From assembly GCF_910592395.1 (NCBI RefSeq), contig NC_088309.1, positions 1,800,501 through 1,864,500 on the forward strand: a DNA stretch of 64,000 nt, read 5' to 3'. Positions 35,496 through 45,680 of the stretch are shown one piece after another. The translations under genes were made by a program, and so were the position numbers. The notes under the pieces were generated by a model. That model was given only the letters and a program-made list of their open reading frames with translations, was not told the DNA's origin and searched no databases. Source of the DNA: Lineus longissimus. Taxonomy: Eukaryota; Nemertea; Pilidiophora; Heteronemertea; Lineidae. Within the stretch, counting starts at the first letter, position 1; every line of letters begins with the position of its first letter.

Positions 35496-38400
35496 TCAAT
35501 GTTTGAGGATGACTAGTGCAGCACCTACTGCCGCATCCACACCGTTGCCATAGGTAACAGGGAGCTTGTAGTGTCCCTCCACTTCCTCCTGGAGAACACA
35601 GTTTTTAGTCAAAGCAGATCCACTTCCAACTATCCGCTTGATATTTGATCCAATTAGAAACTCGGATGACATCATACTATACAAGTTCGAGATAATCCCA
35701 CGACAAAGTGACCGGTAGACACTCCCCAAGGTCAAATTCAGGGTTGATATATGTGTGACGGATGCGTGCTGGTCGGGTTTGTGGCGCTCGCCGTAGATGG
35801 TTGGAACTATCTCTAAGTCGGTGTCGTGGCACTCCTGACCCAATGCGAGGACACGTTCCCAGATTTTATTCTCTGGTACACCCAAGCCTGCAGAATAAAG
35901 GAAAGTATTAAAGACAAGGAACACGGAGCATGGAATGAAAAGACACTTTAACTGCAAAGGGACCAGATTTGATTCCAGGTCAGATTGGCTGGTCCCTTCA
36001 GACTGCGGTAGCTGGGTTTGATTTCAGAGTCTCCTTCTCCTAGCTGTCTTGCCGTCCAAGGTTCATGAGCAACTTCTCCACCATGGTTTCCTTCTCTTAG
36101 ACTGGATGCTGACCGACGCTAAGGAGACCAGTCTTTGTCAGATCATGCCCCAACATATCAGACTTACCCAGTGCATGCGTCCACTGTTGTAACATCTTGA
36201 CAAATGCAGCCATGGTGTTACCCCCAGTTAGACTGGCAGCTACCGCCAAGTAGCGATCATTGAAGTAAGGGAAGTAGTTTATGGTATCGTCAGGGTTCGT
36301 GGAAGGAGGGACGAAGTCTGTTGGCATTTGGAATGCTAACTGAGCTGACGTACTGATGTTGAGCACTGCAACAGACAAAACAACAACCACTTGAAGGGCA
36401 ATGACAGCAAAAATCGAGACACAAGTGGCAAGGAATTGTGGCTGTCCTCTTGCTCTCAAATCGTCTTAGTGGAAGGAGATGAGTATTTTCGTTAGGGGTC
36501 CGCAGTTTTCCAGATCGGTTGTATGCACAGAAAGCTTCTCACCTGCATCATGTTCTTGTTGAAGGCTAGAGTACATTGAGCACTGAAGATCACCAAAAGC
36601 AGCACCAATCGGTGTCCCCTCAGGGATATTGTACCATGCACACTCGAGGTGGCCGACTAATGTTCCTGTATCACAGACTTTTGGTAAGAAGTGGATTGGG
36701 AAACCAGCAGCTGATAATCTGTAAGATACAAAATGAACAATTCATCTAAGCATCGGTAACAGTGTGGGCCGATAATCCAACTGGTGTTTAACTATAGCTT
36801 GGCATGTTAAAAAGGGTTATTGTACCATGCACACTCGAGGTGGCCGACTAATGTTCCTGTATCACAGACTTTTGGTAAGAAGTGGATTGGGAAACCAGCA
36901 GCTGATAATCTGTAAGATACAAAATGAACAATTCATCAAAGCATCGGTAACAGTGTGGGCCGATATATCCTACTGGTGTTTATAAACTGTAGCTTGGCAT
37001 GTAAAATTCTCATCCCTCATCTCATGTAGCGTGTCATGCCTTGGAGGAGAAGACATCTGCAATCTTTAGTATCAAAATGAAGATATTTCCATCTGGTTAT
37101 CATTATAAAAGGCAGTTTCTACATTTTAAAGAAAAGAAATGCACAGTTTTATTGCACTAAAGGTCGAATAGATAGCGCGTCCACTGACTTGCTGAAGCCA
37201 TACTCAGGTCCTAGAATACCAATACACAGACTCAGAACAATTTACTAATACTATTAATTGACAGCAGAATCAATCTTCTTCCAGTTAATGAGGCTGACCA
37301 TAAAAATAGAAAATAGGTGACAGCTTCATCACTCTGCCGACTGCCAATTAATTCTTTGACCACGCTGCCAGAGGAATCAATGGTACACGAAATGAGGAGC
37401 GTGTCAGAGGCTGCATGACATTATGTTTACAGGAAATTAAACAGCAGATACTAAAGGGCAAGGGTGGAAGGCTCTTAGTCTTAGAAAGGGTGACAGTGAT
37501 GCGAATTCAGCCTCATAGCAGCTGCAAAGTTGGAGTCAGAAATGGGTCGTTCACCTCTATACAGTAAGGGGACTAGATTGTGTTTTGTTAAAGGATGCAT
37601 ATCTTCCTGGTGCAAGGTGAACAGTTTCAGTATAGAGCAATGTAGGAAAGACCCCTGTTGGCGTTTTTGTGTACCTTTATCTGGCCTACCTGACAGCTAC
37701 CCAAAGACTCCCTTTAATTCTGGTTGGATTGTTTGCAATGATGTTGGTATTAACATGCCTCTGGCATGTCTGGTCTACTCCATGAACTGTGAAGTAAACA
37801 TTACTCATTAAAACACTAAGCATTGGGCACACAGCAATATCAAAAGCTTGAGACCCAGTTCTCAAGAGTAAATCGGATACAGATTGAATAGTATTGATAA
37901 GTTATAATAACAACAGTCCCAGCATCATAAATCATGGAAACAGGAAACATTACTCTTAAAGGGGCACTATCAGCAGAAGCTATGGGTCAATGGTGGTCTT
38001 AAGGTGACACATGCACAGTTAGTTAGGGGACTGGGTCGTGTTTCAATAAGTCGTATGGCATAAGCCTGAATAGTTGAGATAAGACACGAATGACGAGACA
38101 GCTGAAGGCCAGCACAATGACAAGGGTTAATGATAAAGGACCATGCATTCCATTACCAATGTTAAGACCCCAGGGATAGCAACTGAGACAGATTGATCAA
38201 TGGCTCATACACCATATCACAAGATAAGACATCGGCTTCACACGGGCACACCAGATCCATCACTGCACCATTGACCAGTTCAATCTGTGTCACAATCCTG
38301 AAGAGGGGTATGCCTCATCAGGTCTTTTGACCTTAGTGGAGGTATGCTGTCGATAAGACTTAATTTACCAATCCCCCCCCCCCGGGAAAGTGATCCAGGT

Positions 38401-40405
38401 TGCCAGGTGTAGTCAAGGACGCAATATTAACTTTTTATTGATTCTTCACACTGATTGCGTCAATATTGTAGAAACAGTACTATAATGAAGGTATGCAATA
38501 TCACTGAGATCTGCGATGACCTTCAGGCATGCCAGGGGTTCCTATAACCCACCAAGTTATGCCTTGGATAGGCACAAACAAGACAAGATCTGCAGTGACA
38601 AACACGACAAGAGGAATGGGGCAAGTGCAGGCTCTTTCCCCGCACGTAATTCATACATCACTGTCTTCGATTGACCACTGGCATGGCTGGTGCCATTTCG
38701 AAGTATCTGCTGATGGCTAGTTTCTTATGATTGATGAATCAAGCCTTGAACAATTGTCTCATTGGACAATCATCCAGCATGGGTAGAAATTCTGCAGTTG
38801 GCCTACTTGTTGCATTTTATTCATAACGCTGGTTAGATTCCTTCATTTGGTTTCGGCTTGGCCACTTTAACATAATGATTGGTGTTTGGAACAGGAAGTG
38901 TTATAACTTTATGTCACTGACTCCGAACCCCTTACCCCATTCACCCCCCCCCCCCCCCCCCCCCCCGTCCGCAGATCAATTCAAAATGATCTCAAATTCA
39001 ATTAGTTAATACGGGAAGCCATTTGAGATAAAACGTTGACATTTCAAATTAGAGCTTACCGATTTCCATGGCAACCATAGCGATTTCATTTAAATGGAGG
39101 CCGAAAAGTGCAGAAATATGTTCTCCCCAGCAGGCAATTACTTTGATGGAAGTCCTATAGCCAGTAATGGAATGAAACTGCCATAAAACCATTCCATTAA
39201 ACATGCCCTTGGGATGTTAAAGGAAACCAATCACGACTTAGACAAGCTTGTTGTCGTAATAAATACCATACAGAGATCAACCTATGCCAGAGGTATGTTT
39301 CATTATGATGGAAACCACCATTAAAGCACTTACTCTTAAACAATGTGTGTATGAACTAGTTCATGCAAAAAGATTGGTTGGAACAGATTTGTATACCTTA
39401 GGAATAAAGATTACCTACATTCAGATACTGCCTTGGGTCTTAGAGTAATTAGACTACTCTAAGCTTGGGCTAAAGGGGGCCATATCAAATTGACAGAACG
39501 GACTGGACTAATGCTTTGGGACTTTTATCTTGAACTGGAGGCGAGATTGATGAATTCCAGGCAGTGCACTCCAATGATGCAAACCCCCTCCGAGTTCAAA
39601 ATCGGAGTCAATGCAGCTTTTTCCCAACCACCTGCAAAACGGTGCCAATTGTTTGGGGTCGAACCCACTCAGATGGAACTTTGTGAAGCAAACCGTTTTA
39701 AACGCTCTAGTCTATAGTAAAACTCTTTGTCACAGCTCCTGTAGTACGATTTTCTTGTACTAGGTTTATCGATCCGGCCTACCTTTCACTATTCCACTGC
39801 TTGGAAACTGTGTCGAAGTATCCCCAACTGGCGGCATTCTGGATGGACATGACGGGTCGTTCTAAATGACACAACATTGCGACAACAAAGTCTTGAATCG
39901 TCCCAGCGCAGTCATAATCCTCGAGAAAAGACGGTTTATTTTCCATAAACCAGAAAACTGTTGCACAGCCCATTCCTGTGGCTAACCGCAAATGCGAGTC
40001 GGGCTCCGGTAGTTTACTTAAGAAATCTTTTGTGCATCTCCCGTCCTGCCACGTAAAAAGTTGACTCGTTTTATCTGGGTCAAACCTTCCGAAGTTATTC
40101 TGGGTCCATCCTGCTCGGGACTTCCAGAATATAATGCCGTGCATCTGCCCGGAGATGCCAACCCGACTGACGCGGAGTAACTTTTCTTTAGGAAGGCCTG
40201 ATACACAGAACTGCAGTGCAGTAAGGACACGTTCTGGATCCTGCTCATCACCCAGAGGACCTAAATCATTGGGAACAGTTGCCTTGGTTTCCCTTGATAA
40301 AGTCTGCACAACAGTGTTATCTTTACTATCTACTAATGCCACTTTGACAGTGGTTGTGCCCAAATCGATCCCCAACACGAAATCAAGGCCACCATTCTCT
40401 GCCAT
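35496..40405 (-). CDS. SHPK: Sedoheptulokinase
   Basis: FGGY-family sugar kinase that phosphorylates sedoheptulose to sedoheptulose 7-phosphate with ATP, feeding the non-oxidative pentose phosphate pathway. Exons in minus-strand order: 39783-40405, 36543-36718, 36168-36365, 35496-35887; phases join to 462 residues (human about 478). MAENGG was chosen as start by family length. N-terminal ATP/phosphate loop GIDLGTTTVKVALVDS (Asp14), substrate-side GISGQMHGIIFW, TWQDGR, ATGMGCATVFW, DFVVAMLC and NAASWGYFDT. Catalytic-base motif GDLQ (Asp251), then NISTSAQLA, YFPYFNDRYLAVAASLTGGN, PTIYGERH, SLCRGIISNLYSM, and the C-terminal ATP-site GSGSAL and GVDAAVGAALVIL. Intron 1 is about 3 kb and contains a 191-bp tandem duplication of part of exon 2. 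Confidence 0.94.
36628..37009 (-). repeat. 191-bp tandem duplication including part of SHPK exon 2
   Basis: Sequence 36628-36818 recurs at 36819-37009 with only a few differences. The copied block contains the first 91 or so coding bases of exon 2, its 3' splice site and adjoining intron. The upstream copy (36819-36909) thus has an intact acceptor (CAG at 36910-36912) but no matching donor. On the minus strand its frame leaves the duplicated part and reaches a TAA within about four codons. Confidence 0.9.
37010..39782. other. Rest of SHPK intron 1, no gene recognised
   Basis: Large intron between SHPK exons 1 and 2. It contains C runs near 38372 and at 38944-38966. Open frames at 37530-37811, 38529-38720 and 39490-39717 show no domain or family resemblance. 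Confidence 0.5.
38944..38966. repeat. Poly-C tract (23 C)
   Basis: An uninterrupted run of 23 C in SHPK intron 1. The opposite strand is G-rich and could form a quadruplex; length is prone to sequencing error. Confidence 0.8.
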
Positions 40406-43203
40406 GATGGAGAAAACTCCCAACAAATGCGGAACACAGTATTCGTTTATCTGCTTATGATGTGATTCATGCAGTAGACTATATCCTTTCAACCATCAGT
40501 GCCACCTATGTTTCACCACGTATACTGATTGTTGGCTCAGAAACAACATGCACCGGCACCACCAGAACTGTATTCCTGCAATACCGAAGTATGGATATCA
40601 CCGGGGGTATCCCAACCAGACTTTCTTTTCAGGTGGGGAAGGGGGCGGCAGCCGAGGGGAGGGATCTTGATCACCACACGGCAGAATAAATTGCATCAGT
40701 ATATGGATGGGGAACAAATGATTGTGACAACAGATGTTTGTCAGCTGTCCACTTGGGAAAAATGTCTCAATTTCACCATAGTAAACTGACAGCACTTCAC
40801 CATGGTGAATTGGGATGGTGAGAAATATTTACCATGGTGAGCATGGTAAACACACTGAATTCACCATGTGGAGCATGGTAAATTGAGATCTTTTTCGTAA
40901 GGGATGTCTGCCTTGGAGTGCTCAAATCTTGCCAGATTGTGACTTTGTCCTTGGGACACTAAGAGTTGGGATATGTTCACCATGAAGTGTCTGCGTCTTC
41001 ATGATAGCAAATTGTTCCTGTGACCCTCCTTCAAAGTGTTTACAACAAGCAAAAACCAATAAAGAACAGATGATAATGCAAATAAATATATTTTGAAAAA
41101 TAAACACTACAAGTGATTGAACTGTCCCACACCATCTACACTTGGTTCATATAACGGTAATAGTGAATCGATGTGAATAAAATTGTAATAGACTAAGATT
41201 GAGAATGAAAAAAGAAAGTATCTGAAGTTGTCAATGCCAAAAATATTGGTGTCCACTATCCCAGACAGGCACTATTCACCTCCACCACTACTGGCATCAT
41301 TTAGCCAGTTGTACAAGAAACTTTTTAATCACTAAGTCAACCAGACATTGTTTTAAGTAACCCAGAGACAGTTGATAGGACCATATCAAGACAATCAGTT
41401 AAAAAACCCCACTGATTTCCTCCTAATAATTGTTAATGTAAGATAACATGGTAAATAAAAGTCCTCAAGAATAAGCCTTTATTTGTTGTGGAAGTGTGTT
41501 GTGAAGAGATACTAAAAACAGCCTCTTACAAATGATAACTCTCTCAACCTACATTCGACTACTTAAATCAAATGCAATTTATCACAGAAAACTAAGACAT
41601 CAGATCAGCCCTACAGATAGAATACCCAAAGCAAATATTTAGAGCCTTGCAAATACTGGAGACAGAATGTAAAGAGCAGGCCTAACACAGAGAATCACAG
41701 CAAAGACCACTAGTATCGTGGCTAAATGCTAAATAGCAACTCATTGCATTACAGTTTGTGCGAAACTCAAAAGAGGAGTGCCACAAGATGCCGGGCTAGC
41801 ACAAATAATTGCCACAGAGTTCATGTAGATGTGGCACTACAGTTGTACATCCAAAAGTATCGAAAAAATTGTTTATGAAGTAACTGTTTCAACTATCTTC
41901 AAAATGTGTCCAAGAACCAACCTTTGCTCAGGAACTTTGTAATTATCATTAGGGCATTATCTCGAGAAATTCCTCAAATTCAGCGCTATAAACTATAAAA
42001 CAAAGCATACAGTTTTTAAGTCAATGCCATCATAAGTACACATGTTAAATAGTGGAATCAAAAAGGATTTATAAGAAAAGTAGAATCACAGCTAATTATA
42101 TGATATGAGAAAATCACAAGGATATCAATCTCCCAAAATGATAGACCAGATTGCGGGACTGAAATAGTCTAGACATATAAAATTCACGTGGACAGATAGA
42201 AAACTGAGCTAGTTTTTAAAGGGAGACTAAAGGTAGCAGCCAGGTAGGTCAGATTAAGTTACACTAAGTCGCTGATAGGAGTCTCTCCTATCTCACAGTA
42301 CATCAAAACTATTCACGCTTGTACAAGGAACATACAAAAACAACACAGGCCCCTGATTTCCTATTTAGATGCGTACAATAGTCACCTGAAGACTTTTAAT
42401 TTGACCTCCAAGCTCCTGCCTCTATCCCCTTTCATATACATGCACAACACAATACCTAGTTGTATCAAAGTAATCTACAACAATATCACCTATGTCAAAA
42501 CACTCACACTAATAACAGTGGAAAACAACCACATACTTCAAAACTGGACTGCAGAAATTCTGTCATGTATAGGGAGATGCACATGTATGGCAAGAAAAGG
42601 TACACTATGACATTTACAGACATCCCATGGAGAAGACATGGAAAGATATATACATACACATGAACACATCCGAGACCCCTAACTGTGCATTCTACTAGTA
42701 GCAAGTCATCTATCAATGATACCAATTGGACCTCAAAGCTCTCGACTTCTGTCCCCCTCTAACCATCCAACGCTGTTCACTTGGACCATGGCCTACTTGA
42801 GGTTTTTTGAAGACCTCAGTGTCAATCAACAAATGTGACAAACTCAGTTTTCTCCCAACACCACCCAACGCTATGTTTATCTATCTGATCTCATTCACCC
42901 TATGTAATGTTGGACGTGGAGCAACCCAGTACCAGTAATTTTTATAAGTATCTACTCTGACTAGAAAAATATATTTCACTCTATCCTATTCCTAATAATA
43001 AATTACAATGTGAATATTTTATGTAGTGTAGCCCATGACTTTCCACCACCAATTTAATACTCCTACAGTAAAAGTAAAGTTTGTTGTTTGAACACAGAGA
43101 AGGATTTTTTAAGTTGGGTATCTGCTGTCCACACACCCAAATATTGTGTAAACATGGAAACATTTTTTAATTATGATAATGCAACTTGATAATGATAATG
43201 ACA
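40406..43203. other. Region between the SHPK start and the vWA gene stop
   Basis: The left part holds the SHPK upstream region; 40774-40890 has several CACCATG/CATGGTGA words, including the perfect palindrome TTCACCATGGTGAA at 40796-40809. The AT-rich remainder may be a long 3' UTR of the minus-strand vWA gene: the only canonical minus-strand AATAAA noticed is at 41478-41483. No coding region was recognised. Confidence 0.45.
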
Positions 43204-44154
43204 CTAAACATCTGTTTCTTTCCCAGTTAGGTATGACAGCATCTTGATTGTCTTGTACTGGTCCGGCACCTCCATCAAAGCATGTAGGGCAAACGCAGCA
43301 TCTGGATTCTTAGCCTTCAAAGTCACCTTGTGATAATCAACAAACTGAAAATTATCGAACTTGCGTCTTGGCAAATGATTATCAAACTCTTCCATGATGT
43401 CCCATGGGCCATCACCAACGCCAACCACGATGATACTGATCGGGAAAGCAGACGCATCAACAATGGCATTGATTGTCGGTTGTTCCTCGTTTACTTGTCC
43501 GTCTGCGATGATCACCAAGATATGATATTGTTTCTTTACTTTTGCCATCTCAATACATCTATAGATCAAAGGTGCAAAACTTGTTGGTCCACTCAGAGAT
43601 ATTCTGGCTGCAATTTTGTTGTAAATGTCCAAGATGTCCTCAAAGGACCCACACTCGTTATCGTCACCGATGAAAGGGAACACATCCTGGTCTGTTGTGT
43701 GTGAGTCGCCAAAACCGTAGGCACTGATTGCATTCTCTGCAATGAATGGCTCCAGGGCTTGCGAGAGGATACTTATAACTTTTTGATATGGATTATATGT
43801 TTTACCAGCAACGATTTTGTGCAAGCTGTTACCGCCAAATGTCTTCCTGCCTTGCCATTCATTACTTGCAGTAAAGTCGACCCCAATCACAAGGTTAACA
43901 TTCTCCAAACCTGCCCGCTTACATGCTCGACTCACATCCTGGAATGTCTCAAAGTGATCCTCAAATGCCTTGAAATGCAGAAAATCATCCTTGCTCAGTC
44001 CAAGTACGGCAAAGAAACTACTCTTCTGGTAATCATCCTTGCGTTTCTTGGCAACTTTTTCTTCCTCTGTGAGTTTCTCTGACTTTGGGTCGAAGAGGTA
44101 AATGAGGAAGAGCCCCACGACCACAGCAATACAGTAGAGGATGAGATTCCACAT
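43204..44154 (-). CDS. Membrane-anchored copine/RGLG-type vWA domain protein
   Basis: A 316-residue protein with one uninterrupted coding exon. Residues 3-21 form a hydrophobic anchor (LILYCIAVVVGLFLIYLF), followed by a charged Lys/Glu segment. The rest is a copine-type von Willebrand A domain, about 55-310. The MIDAS metal site is visible: DFTASNEW (Asp93, Thr95, Ser97), Thr191 in SGPTSFAP and Asp218 in VIIADGQ. GYGFGD-like AYGFGDSHTTDQDVF, VGVGDGPWDIMEEFD and FDNFQFVDY are signatures shared with copines and plant RGLG ubiquitin ligases. There are no C2 domains, as in copines, and no RING, as in RGLG, so ligase activity is not expected from this exon. A splice acceptor just upstream (exon edge 44176) suggests a 5' UTR intron, so the start Met at 44154 is likely. 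Function unknown. Confidence 0.88.
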   Translation of the reverse strand: MWNLILYCIAVVVGLFLIYLFDPKSEKLTEEEKVAKKRKDDYQKSSFFAVLGLSKDDFLHFKAFEDHFETFQDVSRACKRAGLENVNLVIGVDFTASNEWQGRKTFGGNSLHKIVAGKTYNPYQKVISILSQALEPFIAENAISAYGFGDSHTTDQDVFPFIGDDNECGSFEDILDIYNKIAARISLSGPTSFAPLIYRCIEMAKVKKQYHILVIIADGQVNEEQPTINAIVDASAFPISIIVVGVGDGPWDIMEEFDNHLPRRKFDNFQFVDYHKVTLKAKNPDAAFALHALMEVPDQYKTIKMLSYLTGKETDV

Positions 44155-45017
44155 GGTGGTTGGCCCGTTGGGGAGCCTGGAAAGACAGAGTAAGGAAAGT
44201 GAGATAATAAACTGAATACATGCAAGTACTCAGCTGCTATTGGGTAGAGATTATTATAAACCATGGAGGTATTATTACATGTTTACACTAAGTGAAGTGG
44301 TGAAGTGTGTCTCCTTCTTTATCAAACTCCTGGTAAGCTGCTTGTGTGTTGCAGCTCAGAACCACCTTCTCTGTTTCTGGCGAGACGACAACTATACATG
44401 CTTCCCGAAATTGGTGGCTTGCATTTGAACTAACCTTTTTGATCCCTCTTGGCCTTGTCCGTCATTAAAGGCATTCAAGTATGTTGGTCAACCATGACTA
44501 TCTCCTTTGTCCCACCACCATAAGGCCTAGTTTCCCCTTGTGACATCACTATTTCGGACACTCAGCGCCCCATTTCTGGAAAGGTGTATAGGCCTATCTG
44601 AGTATCTCATTCGTGAGCGGATCCAGTAACTATTCATTTTAATAATGTACATAACCTTCCAGCCGTTTGCACAGTCAATCCACAGGCGACTTACCAAGTG
44701 TTTACGACCCACAATTTTTATCTGTTCAGGTTCACATCATTTTAACATAAAAGCTCTAAAAACCAGGACAGCTGCAGCATCCAAAAAAAAGCGAAAAATC
44801 ATTGCAATATTTTGGCGATTTGTTGCATCTTCAATGTCCACACATTGTCATTGAGGGATGTCGGAGTTCCTCTGGTAACAGATGACGCCACCATTAGTTG
44901 AGGTTGTGGCAGTGAAAACGAAACGACGTGAAGTCACGTGAAGAACCGCTATATGCGGGAAATACGAATGCGCACGTGAAAGGGATGACCCACTGTGGGA
45001 TTTGTAAAGGGGGTCCT
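44155..45017. other. Upstream region of the vWA gene
   Basis: On the minus strand a CAG acceptor at 44177-44179 implies a 5' UTR exon ending at 44176 and an upstream non-coding exon somewhere in this stretch. I could not place its donor. No other gene was recognised. Confidence 0.4.

Positions 45018-45052
<35 letters not shown>
45018..45052. repeat. Poly-G tract (35 G)
   Basis: Thirty-five consecutive G, followed by AGGGGGAG. It marks the transition from gene-bearing sequence to tandem repeats and is a strong candidate for quadruplex structure. Exact length is uncertain on most sequencing platforms. Confidence 0.85.
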
Positions 45053-45053
<1 letters not shown>

Positions 45054-45066
45054 GGGGGAGAGGCCA

Positions 45067-45680
45067 GCCTTGGGCTTCTGTTAGCCAGAATTCATACTGG
45101 TGATGAACCATTCAATGGGAACTCAGGTGAATGTGATCATCTGAGGAATCGGATATGGATTCATACTAGTGATAAACAATGTAAACTCAAGTGACTGTGA
45201 TCATCTGAGATATGTGTAGGCCTATTCATCATCATCATCATGTCCCGCAACCATGCGGCCATGGAGTTCTAAGCCTTGGGCTTCTGTTAGCAAGGATTCA
45301 TACTGGTGATAAACCATTCAATGGGAACTCAGGTGAATGTGATCATCTGAGGAATCGGATATGGATTCATACTAATGATAAACAATGTAAACTCAAGTGA
45401 CTGTGATCATCTGAGATATGTGTAGGCCTATTCATCATCATCATCATGTCCCGCAACCATGCGGCCATGGAGTTCTAAGCCTTGGGCTTCTGTTAGCAAG
45501 GATTCATACTGGTGATAAACCATTCAATGGGAACTCAGGTGAATATGATCATCTGAGGAATCGGATATGGATTCATACTGGTGATAAACAATGTAAACTC
45601 AAGTGACTGTGATCATCTGAGAGATATGTAGGCCTATTCTTCGTCATCATCATGTCCCGCAGCCATGTCCCGCAGCCATA
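45067..45680. repeat. Three-copy 206-bp tandem repeat
   Basis: Units begin GCCTTGGGCTTCTGTTAG at 45067, 45273 and 45479, exactly 206 bp apart; the third is cut short by a small CCCGCAGCCATGT duplication where the large satellite begins. Each unit contains two related halves 69 bp apart, both starting GGATTCATACTGGTGAT or similar. One frame reads RIHTGDKPF ... HLRNRIWIHTGDK, reminiscent of a C2H2 zinc-finger linker. The 206-bp period breaks the frame, so this is not a coding array. Confidence 0.9.

Noticed and set aside
40774-40890. CACCATG/CATGGTGA words as a regulatory array
   Set aside because: Only a handful of imperfect copies and one 14-bp palindrome; no known factor or position relative to a start supports a specific role.
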